64,000 bases of DNA, taken from the NCBI GenBank assembly GCA_025084515.1, contig JAJAGP010001685.1:104895-168894 (forward strand), read 5' to 3'. Below are positions 1-11,216 of this stretch, piece by piece. Below the pieces are notes generated by a model. The model was not told where the DNA came from and searched no databases. It saw only the letters and a program-made list of their open reading frames with translations. How positions within the stretch are numbered: position 1 is the stretch's first letter; every line of letters starts with the position of its first letter. The stretch is from Ancistrus triradiatus (lineage: Eukaryota; Chordata; Actinopteri; Siluriformes; Loricariidae). Made by a program: the position numbers and the translations under genes.

Positions 1-330
1 AATCAGATAACTGCAGAAATCCGACTATGTTCTGATTCTAAAGTGCATGTAAACACTCTCACTGTGTCCTGTGCCACTATTTTACATCACTACAAATATG
101 AATTGTTTGGGAGATAAGGATTATGCTATAAGAAATAATGGATATAGGGTTCCCCTTATTAGAATATTCCTTATCCGAGCCATTTCCAGTAACAGGGTTT
201 GACTAAACTTTTCTTTTAGGGTTTATTATTTTTCTTACTCCAGATGAAACTTGGATATTTTGTTGTTGCCAATGTGGATGCCAATCCAGTGAGATACTGT
301 ATGAATAATGCTGTGATGTTTGCCGTGCAG

Positions 331-1173
331 CTGCCGGACTGTACTACCTGGCAGAGCTGATAGAGGAGTACACGGTCGCCACCAGTCGGATAATTAAGTA
401 CATGATAATGGTGAGTCCTGTACCCAAATCGTGCAGTAGAGTATTCCTCTGATTGTCTATGTACTGTACAGTTAAGCCCAATATTATTCATACCCTTTCT
501 CATTACCCCTGAGTCTTTATGGTTGGAAGGCTTCCTTATAATCACTCTGGACTTTAGTTAAATAAACAGATCCTTCATTAGATTCTGTCAGGACTCTGGC
601 TGAACCACTCAAATGTTGATGTTGTTTTCTATAAACCATTTCATGAACACTTTGGTTGGGTTTTTTGGGATTGGTGTCTTGTTGGAACGTCCAGTGCTTG
701 TGGGATGGTGTCCTTGGGGCTGAGTGCTTCTTTCCTTCGCCAAGTGAACGCCTAACATCCAAACTCTATTTTTGGGTCATCCGACTGCATAACTAATGAC
801 CAAAAGCAAATCTCTGCCTGTCCTGTAATACTCTTGGAATGCTCCATGGTTGTCGTCCATTAAGAGAGTTTCAGACTTGAGATAGCCTTGGTGGTGATTC
901 TCCTGGTCTCTTGCATTATCGTTCTTTCCAGCGCTGAGGTCACCTTTGGGTTCTTACCCCACCCTTTGAGGGTTAGTGTAGTGCGGTTTACCTTTGGGCG
1001 CTTGGATAGGGCTTTATGGCCATGACTTGCAACTGAATGGAGACCTACTTCATTTAAAGTTCATTAAAATGCTATAGAATATGAAAGAAATGACCAGGAC
1101 CTTTTTGTCAAACCATTTTTTTGGAAAATTTTCACTTGGAATTTTCCACTTTGGAAATGGCTGTTTTTTGGTA

Positions 1174-1206
<33 letters not shown>

Positions 1207-2859
1207 TTTTTTTTTTTTTTTTTTCTTTCTTTCTTTTTAAATAAAAATGTGGATGTTTTCCCCACCCTCAGAGCACATGTCACCTGAAATGGAAATATCT
1301 TATGAAAAAGGTCACTTTTAGTTTTAATGTTGAAAGCAAGCTTCCTAAAAAGTAGATACAAAACTTAAGACATTTTAAGTAACACCACAGGAAGAGTAAA
1401 AAAACACTAAGTGTTTAAAGGCACTGAGCATCTCTCTAGTTATGGTTGCCAGATCTTTCGCATTACATTAGGAAACTGTATTCGTTATTTCTTTCCATCT
1501 GCTTGAATATTTTTAGATCGTGTAGCATTTGGTTTGGAAATGAGAGCTGCTTTGAGGAGGGCTTTTCAGTGTCTTACTTTCTCTTTTTTTTTTTTTTTTC
1601 CATGCACCATTCATATTTGGAAATGTTACCGTGTCCAAGTGTTGAAAGAGATCTGCGGCAAAACTTTTTCCACAGTGTTTACGTCTGTGTTATTTTTGTT
1701 CGGTGCATTGCTCAGCCCGACTCTAACACGATCTTCTGCCACTTGTCTTTGTCATTTTCAGCCAGAAGAAACCTGTAGGTCAAACAAAATGCGTTATAAA
1801 TCACCGTCTGGCTTGTGTACAAATAATTTTGGGCTTAACTCCAAGTATTTATTCAGACATTTGACTCTTGAGTGTGTAACACCCTTCTCTCTCAGATCTC
1901 CACTACAGTCTTAGCAGGGCTTTATCTTTTCGAGGGTTTCCCTATGTTCATGATTGGGGTGGGTCTCTTCACCAACCTGGTTTATTTTGGCCTGCTGCAG
2001 ACGTTCCCGTACATTATGCTCAGCTCGCCGAACTTCATCCTGTCCTGTAGTAAGTGCAGTTACAGAGCTTATAAGTTAAACATGTATAACATATTCATTT
2101 TAATGCTAATGGTAAACACGATGTGTAACTTTTCTCAGTACTGGTGGTGATAAATCATTACATGGCCTTCCAGTACTTTGCAGAAGAGTACTATCCCTTC
2201 TCAGAGGTACGTTTTTAAAAATAAGTGTTTAATGGCAACATTCACTACTCTGTTATCTGTAATATTGAATTGTTTAAGCACTTGTTTTGATAATAGTATG
2301 GCTTTGTTTCCAGGTTCTGGCGTACTTTACGATCTGCCTCTGGATCATTCCATTTGCGTTCTTCGTATCCCTGTCCGCTGGGGAGAACGTTCTTCCATCC
2401 ACCATGCAGCAAGGAGGTCAGTCCCAAAATCCTGCCCTGTGCACAGTAGGAATGCGAACGATAACAAACATCAGGTCTTACTATTTCCAGATAAAGCATC
2501 ATCGGTATGTGCTAACGCTTCAGCTCTCAGTTTCAGCTGAGTTTAGGTATAAGCTGCATGAAGAGGTAATAATAAATCATGCATTTCTTCAAGGTACTAA
2601 ACAGTAAAATCAATCAGCATTCTTGTATTTTTGAATACAGACTCCTATTTTTTATCACTAATAAGTCCTTAAATACGTTTTTAATCATATGTATGAGCTT
2701 CTATAACAATGGTGATGCACTTAAGTGATTGCCCTAACCAACATTTTGAACATGCTGAGTTATTTACCAGGGTTGCCAGATCCCACGAGAGAAACCAAAA
2801 GGAGTGAACTGGCCCAAAAAAACAGGCAGTATGAGAGTGATCATCTGATCAGTTTATAA

Positions 2860-2890
<31 letters not shown>

Positions 2891-3531
2891 TTCAATACCA
2901 AATCAGAAAAATAAGGGGGCGGTATGGAAAATGCGAATATAAGAAGAAAAAAAACACCGCAGTGTTTCTTACATTTCCTTTGACTTTCATTGCAGACAGT
3001 ATGAATCCGAGATATTTTATGTATTTTTTTGGTCAACTTTTTCATTTCATTTGTTAATAAACCTCCATTCCTGCATTTCAGGCCTTCAGTACGTTCCAAA
3101 AAAGTTGGAATGGGGGCAATTTAGAGCTAGTAATTAATAAAAAAAATAGAAAAAACCTAAATAATGATGTGATTATTATAATGATTTGGTACAAAAGCAG
3201 CATCCAGGAAAGGCTGAGTCTTTGAGGAGTAAAGATGATCAGAGGATCTCCAGTTTATCAACAAATGTTCAAAGACAGTGTTCCTTAAAGACTGAGGACT
3301 CCTCAAAGACTCAGGCTTTTGTGGATACTGGCTTTAAACTAAATAATGATTATTGTCACCTGTTTGAAATCACATTATTATTTAGTTTTGTTTTTTATTT
3401 ATCTCATTACTAGCTATAAATTTCCCTTTTTTGGAATGTGTTGCACGTCTGAAATGCAGGATTGGATGTTTATTAACAGAAAAAAACAGCATTTTCTGTA
3501 CTGCCCAACGTTTTCTGGTTTGGAGTTGTAA

Positions 3532-3567
<36 letters not shown>

Positions 3568-3883
3568 CGTTATTATTGTTGCTTATTTTAAGAAATCTTA
3601 GAAAGTAAAGTTTGCTTTGGCAGGTTAAGCATTGTCATCTTGCTTTTGAGATATATTTTTTAGTTTTTGTAAATTGTAGCGTGGTTGAATGAAATTGGTC
3701 CAATTAATTAGTGAAGACCGACGATCCCGAGCGATATCTTAGAACCCGTGTTCCTTTGGCTCTCCAGATGATGTGGTCTCGAACTACTTCACCAAAGGGA
3801 AGCGGGGCAAGCGGTCAGGGATCCTCCTCATCTTCTCCTTCCTCAAGGAAGCCGTTTTACCAAGCCGACAGAAAATGTACTGA
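331..3883 (+). CDS. tex261: TEX261 homologue, 5'-partial (five exons)
   Basis: Exons at 331-410, 1896-2049, 2139-2206, 2314-2416 and 3768-3883 (TGA at 3881). All are bounded by AG/GT and join in frame, giving about 173 residues against 196 in human TEX261. The missing N-terminus, with the start codon and first hydrophobic segment, lies left of the window. Recognisable stretches include YYLAELIEEYTVATSR, NLVYFGLLQTFP, FAEEYYPFSE and SLSAGENVLPSTMQ, then a basic tail with YFTKGKRGKR that ends in SRQKMY. TEX261 is the vertebrate relative of yeast Svp26, a multi-pass ER/early-Golgi membrane protein that helps export cargo in COPII vesicles; that role is family knowledge. The hydrophobic stretches here fit a multi-pass protein. 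Exon 3 starts with an Ile codon made across the junction where human has Gly. The introns carry a Tc1 fragment, trinucleotide repeats and a palindromic MITE. The gene is convergent with the ANKRD53-like gene. Confidence 0.93.
490..1045 (-). pseudogene. Tc1/mariner transposase 3' fragment
   Basis: The minus strand at about 517-700 encodes a decayed version of the Tc1 transposase C-terminal block: WTFQQDTNPKKPNQSV, then EMVYRKQ, matching the family pattern FQQDN-P-H. Related sequence seems to continue to about 1045 with no open frame. It lies in the first visible TEX261 intron, opposite to the gene. It is a dead element piece with no expected function. The outer limits are approximate because no clear inverted repeats were found. 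Confidence 0.65.
1168..1230. repeat. (ATT)n microsatellite followed by poly-T
   Basis: About ten ATT units run from 1171 to 1203, followed by a T run and TTTC units. It lies in a TEX261 intron. The short frames crossing it (poly-Ile/Phe) are artefacts. Confidence 0.95.
2860..3575. mobile_element. Palindromic Tc1/mariner-derived MITE with long inverted repeats
   Basis: The left arm (about 2895-3260) runs through the usual 5' sequence of one fish Tc1/mariner family, with landmarks CCAAATCAGAAAAATAAG, CATTTCAGGCC, GTACAAAAGCAGCATCCAGG and GAGGATCTCCAGTTT. It is followed directly by a right arm (about 3265-3530) that is largely its reverse complement, with AAAGACTCAGGCTTTTGTGG and CTGAAATGCAGGATTGGATG. 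The transposase interior is missing. The left end abuts an (AAT)n tract (2862-2890) and the right end an (ATT)n tract (3531-3570). It is an internally deleted, non-autonomous copy inside the last TEX261 intron. Related copies of the family lie near 10.3, 15.5, 23.2, 25.5 and 58.0 kb. Confidence 0.75.
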
Positions 3884-5805
3884 GGGCCAGGACAGATGGA
3901 CTGGCTCGGGTGGGTATGGTTGAGGTTATGGACCGGACCTTTTGAGTCCAGGTGGACTGGAATCGGGATGAAGGGAGAGGGGGGTGTTTAGGGGACCCAA
4001 AAAAGTACTGCGGAATCACCAGGGTGGAGGATCGTCTCTGGACAAACGCACCGTGGACTTAAGGTCCTTACACGTCCGACAGAAGCACGACCTTCTGACG
4101 TAAGGGGGCGTGGTTGGCATTTGCGACGTGATGTGCTGGACTGAAATTAGAGATGGGTAAGATTCCGGTGTGGTGCTTTTTGGCGTAACACTACGAGTCA
4201 GTAGTAGAGTGTGATGATTTTAGTGTAATTGCCATGTCATCGAGTAAGTGCTTTCGGTTATTATAAGCTGTATAATTTGAAATGATGTTTCAGAGGAAAT
4301 TGTACAGTATTTCTTACATTAGGGCAGAATTGTAAAGAGGAAATGCTTGGTTTGTGTAAGTTCTGGTCAGATTCATCTTCTGCTATAAAATGTTGGGAGT
4401 CATTAACAGTGATTGTCTTAAAAAAAACGAACAAAAATCGACCACAGTGGTCTTTTTCACACTCGCTCTTAATAAAATGGCAGTTCAACTGTGTAGGATC
4501 GTGTTCCTTCTTAGGCAGCGGTACGAGCTGCTTTGTAATGGAGCCACTGATTCTGGTGTTAACAAAAGTATTAGGACACCGACACATTAAGATTAAAAGT
4601 CTTTCTCTTTTGAAAATCTTCAGTGCAGTTCGAGTTCACGATTTGGTTCTCCTCATGATTTATCGATTTTACATTCGATATAAGACCCTATTTTTTTCCA
4701 GAAGAAAACATTTTCTTGTGTAAATTTTTAAACAAAAGAGTACTAGAAACAGAGGTTTAAATGATTTGTTGTAGCTTCACCGTATATTAAATAACTGAGT
4801 GAAAGCATACTTTTTATTTCTGAACCATAATTCAAAACTGTATTTGTATTTGTGTCCCAATACTTTGTTTGTGTATGTTTATACAGCAGAAGATTGATTT
4901 AATTGATTCAAGATCATTGATTTCAGTTAATATTCGAATCCAACCATCACCTCAATGCATTTATATGGGAGGTTTTTAATTTTTAAAACTTAAATCTATT
5001 AAAAACGATAAATGGGATCGATTATCTACGTAACAGTGTTTGAACCGGGTCTGTACATTACACGGTTCGAGCCATGTTAATCACAGAAATGTGTGAGAGA
5101 AGCAGATTCTGAGTAGCAGTATCAGGGATAACAATTTCTTGCAAAATATTAACAAAAATAATCTTTAGTCCCCTGCAGTTAAAATAAATTAAAAGTTGTA
5201 AATATTGTCACAGTTTCACTCAATTCAAATAACGAAGCGTTGTCTTAAACATGTAAACGAACACCCTCCGAGAGAATGGAAGATTTTTGAATCGTGATGC
5301 ATCCTGTCCCGATGTATCGTTACACCCCTGCTAGTCCGCAGTTCCTGTTCGGAGGTGTGAAAGCCTGTCAGACTGGTGTGCCCTTTCCATGAGGGGAGTC
5401 TGAAGGTTAGCGTACAGAGCGTGAGGTTGGTGAGAGGCCAGCTCACTCTGTTCCATCGTTGCACACACACTTTAACGAGCTCTCACCTGGAAAAATCTTT
5501 CACTTATGGGATTAAGAGATGAAGTGTTGCTAGGACACGCTGAGCTGAACCGTGGTTTTGCAGTTTTTCTATCGGGGTAAGGTTCCAGGTCAGCGTGAGG
5601 TTCCCTCAGTGGTGAAATCCTCTTGAGTCAGTGTGGTCATGACCCTCACGCCTAACCACACCTCGCGGGGACATGGTTTCAGCTTGGTTATGCCCCACCA
5701 ACTAAAAAAGGTCAGACCTCAGAGCACTACACTGAAAGCTGTACGACGGGCTCGTCCCTTTTCCTCTTATCCTTGACCCAAAGTCAGCTTTCTATGAGCG
5801 ACAGA
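3884..5805. other. Intergenic region, no gene seen; possible hAT-type terminus
   Basis: This is TEX261 3' flank and intergenic DNA. No reading frame resembles a known protein. At about 5310-5332 the sequence CGATGTATCGTTACACCCCTG is the reverse complement of a CAGGGGTGTAACGATACAT terminus, a pattern seen in fish hAT-like non-autonomous elements. The AT-rich stretch from about 4880 may be the body of that element; its other end was not found. Confidence 0.5.
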
Positions 5806-5810
5806 CCTAC

Positions 5811-6812
5811 AGCGGTGCTTAGAAGTTTGTGAACCCTTTAGAATTTTCTAGATTTCTGCATAAATATGAGCTAAAACATCATCAGATTTTCACACAAGTC
5901 CTAAAATTTGATAAAGGGAACCCAGGTAAACAAATGAGTATACAAAATAGTATACTTGGTCATTTATTTATTGAGGAAAATGATCCAATATTACATATTA
6001 GTGAGTGGCAAAAGTATGTGACCCTCGTCCACATGATCTTTAGCAAACTGCAGACGAGCAGCAATGTTCTTTTCAGAGAGCAGTGGCTTTCTCCTTGCAG
6101 CCCTGCCATGCACACCATTGTTGTTCAGTGTTCTTCTGATGGTGGACTCATGAACATTAACATTAGCCAATGTGAGAGAGGCCTTCAGTTGCTTAGAAGT
6201 TACCCTGGGGTCCTTTGTGACCTCACCAACTATTACAAGCCTTGCTCTTGGAGTGATCTTTGTTGGTCGGCCACTCCTGGGGAGGGTAACAGTGGTCTTG
6301 AATTTCCTCCATTTGTACACAATCTGTCTGACTGTGGATTGGTGGAGTCCAAACTCTTTAGAGATGGTTTTGTAACCTTTTCCAGCCTGATGAGCATCAA
6401 CAACTCTTTCTCTGAGGTCCTCAGGAATCTCCTTTGTTCGTGCCATGATACACTTCCACAAACATGTGTTGTGAAGAGCAGACTTTGACAGATCCCTGTT
6501 CTTTAAATAAAACAGGGTGCCCCCTCACACCTGATTGGCATCCCATTGATTGAAACACCTGACTCTAATTTCACCTTCAAATGAACTGCTAATCCTAGTG
6601 GTTCACATACTTTTGCCCCTCACTAATATGTAATATTGGATCATTTTCCTCAAAAAATAAATGACAGGTATAATATTTTTGTCTCATTTGTGTAACTGGG
6701 TTCTCTTTATCTACTTTTTAGGACTTGTGTGATCTGATAATGTTTTAGGTCATATTTATGCAGAAATATTGAAAATTCTAAAGAGTTTACAAACTTTCAA
6801 GCACCACTGTAC
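5811..6812 (-). mobile_element. Internally deleted Tc1/mariner element with both terminal repeats
   Basis: The left end (GGTGCTTAGAAGTTTGTGAA from about 5813) and right end (ACAAACTTTCAAGCACC up to about 6809) are inverted repeats. Further in, both ends carry an inverted TTTCTGCATAAATATGA-type block. The minus strand encodes the N-terminal part of a transposase at 6447-5991. It starts MARTKEIPEDLRERVVDAHQ and keeps the paired helix-turn-helix region with GRPTKITPRA. It runs into the 3' terminal region at 'HVDEGH', so the DDE catalytic half is deleted. The element is about 1.0 kb where full copies are about 1.6 kb. It is non-autonomous unless served in trans. Confidence 0.9.
5991..6447 (-). 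pseudogene. Tc1 transposase N-terminal half (DNA-binding region only)
   Basis: About 152 residues are open from MARTKEIP. They contain the two helix-turn-helix motifs of Tc1 transposases (STVRQIVYKWRKF and GRPTKITPRARL) and the block LTLANVNVHESTIRR. Sequence continues to about SEKNIAARLQFAKDHVD, and then the frame enters the terminal repeat region and stops. The catalytic D-D-E residues are absent. It could at most encode a DNA-binding fragment; no evidence of use is visible. Confidence 0.88.
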
Positions 6813-7234
6813 AAACGTTCATCTAGCCTTGTAATCCCCCAAAATTAAATTAATACCCACTATGGTTCCTGCCATGAATATTGCACCAGTGCTGATATGA
6901 ACTTGAGTGGGCACTTTTTATATGTCCCAGTATACCTGGTCATTGCAGTATACCTGCAGCATAATCATACAAAATGCTTTAAAAATCAGATTACAAACTA
7001 TATAGTACTACTGCTATTGGACATTAAAGGAATTAGTGAGGGCCTGCCACATAAACATAAAAAAAAAATAAAAAATCAAAAATGGGTTGGATTATGCACT
7101 CTTGTTTATTAATCTTATGCAATTGCACTTTTTGAACACCCATATGTATTTAAAACTTTAATTATTGACTTTTCATTATTTATACTGCAGAAAAAAAGGA
7201 ACGTCTTTTATCTAAGGTAAAATCATATTGTGAA

Positions 7235-7276
7235 TAGAATCGATTCGTGAGCAGAGTGTATCGTTGCACCCCTAGA
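7235..7276. repeat. Possible hAT-like terminal repeat
   Basis: GTGTATCGTTGCACCCCTAG at about 7257-7276 resembles the terminus at 5310-5332 (ATGTATCGTTACACCCCTG). The same orientation at both sites suggests two copies of one non-autonomous family. The rest of 6813-7584 shows no gene. Confidence 0.35.
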
Positions 7277-7584
7277 ACATAACGTGTTCTATAAAGCGCA
7301 TTACAGTGGACAAACTGCACAACAGGACTTGTAACACGAAGTTTCATGTTCATATTGCTTTGTTTTCACTGTATTTTTAGCTTCGTGCACTTGTTAGTTA
7401 GGATTAATTTTTCTGTGGTATTTACGTTTGTAATTATATATTTTAAACTTTTAATGCGTAAATACTTCCTTCACGTTGTGGAACGAAACTGAAAAAGATA
7501 ACTCAACCAGATTTTTTATGGAATGGTATTTTATTATCGCTCCGAGTGAGTTTTGTGGATTTTGCTCCACGAACCATAGAGCCA

Positions 7585-10154
7585 TCAGTAATGCCCTAGT
7601 TGGAGCTCTTCAGCCAGATGCATGGCCACCTCAGTCCAGGGAGAAGCTCCGTGTCCTGTAGTACCACCTCGACGAGATAAATCCAGCACGCTCCTGCTGT
7701 GGAACTCGCAGGGATGATCGATACGTGGACGGAACTCGGATGGAAACAGGCCCTTCCGGATAACGTCCAGTGCCAGGTCAGGGACCGGCTGCGTGGCGCC
7801 GTCCCAAGATGCCGTGCAGTTCAAGCGTCCGTCGTTGAACCGACCCAGAGTCACGCTCTGACGGAGATCCGGCTCGTCTGAAGGTTCGTCTGCATGGACG
7901 CCGATTCGGACTCCCTGAGATCTGCTGATGATGGCCGGAGGTGGTCTGCATGGGTTGGGTGAGACGTTCCATTGTGAGGTTTTTTTGCGTTGGATGGTGT
8001 TTTTTGTTTTGCCAGACTCAGAGGAACTGCAGTGGGCATGGCTCATTGGCCGGGAGTCCATCAGTGGAGAGCGGGGCATGGGGAATCCTTTATTCTCAGC
8101 CCACTCAGAGACCTTTTGTCTGTTAAAGGCCTCTTTGGACAACTGGGAGTATAACAAAAAAGTAAAAGCAGGTAAATACGGATATAAATGATGGTTATAC
8201 GGATATAAATGATGGCTCAATCATTTAATTCTAAGCAGAAATCGACAGAATGCGACCTTTTCTCTTCCCTCGGCTTTCCTGTGCTTCCAGATAAGGTCCT
8301 GTTTAAGGTCATGCAATGCTTGCCGTCTTTCCATGTCCGACTTCTTATCCTGGTGCCACATGGCGTTCTTTAGAAACCTGTTGGAAAGTTACTGCAGTGA
8401 TTAATGTGCTAATACGTTTGATTGTAGCAGGAGCAACATCTTCAGTAACTTCTCATTTCTTAAACAACTATGCTGGAAATCTGTTAGGGACCAAACAGAT
8501 TGGACTCTGGAGCAACAAAAAAGTCTCATGAGGTCCAGCGTAGTGCTTCAGATTGTGGTTCCGGGAGCATGAGGAATCATTTTACATTACCTGGCGATCA
8601 CCCGGTGACCCCACAGCCGAGCGTGGTCAAGGGCCGTGTGTCCTCTGATGTCACGCGCATGTGTGTCGGCGCCGACCCCAATCAGCAGTCGGACGCACTC
8701 TGTCAGACCTTCGGCCGCAGCCACATGCAGAGGGGTCACGCCTTCATCTGTGGAACTGGAACCCCGACAGTTATTCGATTAAACTGATTATACAGTACAA
8801 ACGGTGTTATGTAGAACTCCTATAATATTATCTATCTACTAATCTAATGGTGGCCTAAGACTTCTGACACACAGAATTAATTAGACTAACTGCATAAAGG
8901 CAGTGTTACCAACAAACCCCATCTATTATTCAATTCATAATCCCAATTAACAAAAAATGTCTAATCGTGGCAGCACTGTTTTAACCTTATACATATTTTA
9001 TTTTATTTCTTATCATAATTATTTGTCTAAATTCACTACTATCCACTACTTTTTTTTTCTCCCCTCAAAAAACGAGTAATGTTTCATAGTCGAAAGAACA
9101 AATTTTTACTATTTTATTTTTATCTAGTAATTTATTATAATGATGATATAATTATAACTATTTATACAATAACATTTTTTAATTATTATTTATAAGACAC
9201 AAGATAATTACAGTAGTCTATATTTATATAGCACTTTTCATACATTAAAAATGCAGCTCAAAGTGCTGCACAATAGAAAGTAAAAGTAACAAAGGAAGAA
9301 GAGAAAAAATATTCAAAAATAAAATAAATAACGCAACAAAAAGTCAACAGTAGAAAGGGGGGTGTTTTTAAAAACTAATTAAATGCTAAAGAAATACATT
9401 TTAATTGTATCTTAAGGGTATTTTTTTATATTGTTAATGAGTTCCAGATCTTTGGTGCAAAAGAAAAAAAAAGATAAACAGTTTAAAATGTTCTTACTAA
9501 TAATTACTGAATTAATACTGAAATTAACTACTGTTTAACATGGGTTCTTTTATCGTTCAAGTCTAGTTTTCAGTATGTTTGTTTACAAAAAATAAGATGC
9601 TGATTTTTTTTTTTTTTTTTTTGGATCGTTTCTGTTTTTCTTTGAAATTGCTTGCACCCATAAACCTTCAATGGGACTTGACCTTTGCTTTCTTTTCTTT
9701 CTGACCCTAAAGCCTATAGTTAATAATAACTGTGTTACACGTTAGCTTGGGCGCCCTGTTCCAGCAAGTAAGTGAGGCAGTGGTACGAGTCCGGCTTGCT
9801 CTCGGGGCTCAGTGCCAGGTGTACCGGTCTCCTTCCTCGTGAGCAGCTGTGGTTCACGTCCACGGCTCCAGACTCCACCAGCAGCTTCAGGCAGTTCAGG
9901 TGACCGTACTGAGCAGCCACGTGGAGCACTGTCAGACCCTGATACACAGTTTCACAAACAACATTCATAAGAAATTCTGAATACAATTAGTATTGTGACA
10001 TAGCAGTGGTTCCACACTTGTTTATTCAGCTCGGTCGGAGACTCTTCTCTTTTTAGACTGGAAAGCAGCCACTCAACGTCTCCGGACGCAGCAGCTTGAA
10101 ACATGTCGCTATCTGGTGGATCTTTCAGTCTCCGGCTGTGCTGGAGTGCAGGTG
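7585..10154 (-). CDS. ankrd53: ANKRD53-like ankyrin-repeat protein, 5'-incomplete (five exons)
   Basis: Minus-strand exons, in transcript order: 10154-10018, 9938-9739, 8755-8591, 8377-8257 and 8142-7585 (TGA at 7587-7585). All junctions keep frame (exon lengths 137, 200, 165, 121 and 558). The product has an N-terminal helix pair (FQAAASGDVEWLLSSLK), ankyrin repeats with TVLHVAAQYGHLNCLKLLV, RRPVHLALS, TPLHVAAAEGLTECVRLL and TALDHARLWGH, a charged segment (AMWHQDKKSDMERRQALH) and a basic, Ser/Pro-rich tail with SRSQGVRIGV. The combination and the place beside TEX261 match ANKRD53, which in human sits next to TEX261; that protein is reported to act at spindle microtubules. The first coding exon is not securely found: the ATG at about 11636 (MAVLGAWW, followed by GTGAGT) does not match the required phase. 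The exon 4 donor (GTCGCA) is weak. Calling it another ankyrin protein is the main alternative. Confidence 0.85.
8756..9738. other. ANKRD53-like intron: AT-rich, repeat fragments only
   Basis: This stretch between exons 2 and 3 is AT-rich. TAATCTAATGGTGGCCTAAGAC at 8840-8861 matches the end of the MITE at 46.2-46.6 kb. At 9215-9260 TTTATATAGCACTTTTCATA resembles LINE 3'-end sequence. No exon was seen. Confidence 0.5.
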
Positions 10155-10314
10155 CTGTGCTAAAAACAAATATATATAAAAAAAAAAACTGTTTAGATAG
10201 AGTATTTAGTTTTTTAGATGGTCAGATAATTTCAGTTTTATTTGCTAGAGGCTGTTTTTCTTAATTCATAACAACTTAATTGCATCATTTTAATTAAATG
10301 GAACAGAAGCCAGG

Positions 10315-10905
10315 CTTCACGTTCCCACTGTATGATGGTCCATCCCAGATGCCTCCGAGCCCAGAGAAGCCGACGCCGCTTCTGGACATGGTTATAACAT
10401 AAGGCTTCTTTTTAGCACAGTAACATTTTAAGTGGCATTTGTGAATGTAACTCTGTATTGTAGAGCTTGGTAAAGGTTTTGATGAAGTAATTCCTTGCCC
10501 TTCTTGTGGTTCTATCGGCTATTGATGATGGTTCTTGATGCAGCCCTGTCTGAGGGAGCAGAGATCACCCCTCTTCAGTTTAGTGTTGTACCCTTGCTCT
10601 TTACGCACTAAAATTACTCCAGATTCCTTGAATTGTTTAATGATATTATGCACTGTAGATATAAATATATAAATCCTTTCCAGCCTTTCTTTGAGGAACA
10701 CTGTTTTTAAACATTCCAATCATTTTCTCACACATTTATTGACAAACTGTGGAGATCCTTGGATGCTGCTTTTGTACCAAATCGTGATTATAAGCACCCA
10801 TTTGAAATTACATGATTATTTAGTTTTTCTTTAACCTCATCATTAGACCTAAATTGCCCGCATCTCAACTTTCTTTGTAAAAGGATTGAGATGGGGGCAA
10901 ATGAG
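10315..10905 (-). mobile_element. Degenerate Tc1/mariner copy, minus orientation
   Basis: Read on the minus strand it starts near 10905 with terminal sequence and passes GGTACAAAAGCAGCATCCAAGG. It continues into transposase remains (GAACGTTTGAATGTCTAAAA-type N-terminus, VHNIIKQFKESGVI, then RSLRQGCIKNHHQ) and stops near the 'cgccgtcggcttctctgg' block at 10375. The reading frame has several breaks. It is the same family as the copies at 15.5, 23.2, 25.5 and 58.0 kb. It lies just upstream of the first recognised ANKRD53-like exon. Confidence 0.75.
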
Positions 10906-10931
10906 GTCTAACAATGGATGGATGTTTATTT

Positions 10932-10935
<4 letters not shown>

Positions 10936-10997
<62 letters not shown>

Positions 10998-11027
10998 TAA
11001 GTGTGTGTGTGTGTGTGTATGTATATA

Positions 11028-11116
<89 letters not shown>

Positions 11117-11216
11117 TGTGTGTGTGTGTGTGTGGTGTATCTGTATCTATATATCATATCTCTATATATATATATCTACTATCTATATATATATATATAT
11201 ATATATCTCTCTCTGA
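10936..11216. repeat. Compound (TA)n/(TG)n microsatellite
   Basis: A long (TA)n tract (10936-10993) alternates with (TG)n tracts (11000-11035, 11070-11130) and further (TA)n, ending in (TC)n. Frames of Cys-Val and Tyr-Ile through it are artefacts. Confidence 0.98.

Noticed and set aside
5829..6488. 219-residue plus-strand open frame
   Set aside because: It is antisense to the Tc1 transposase gene of the element at 5811-6812.
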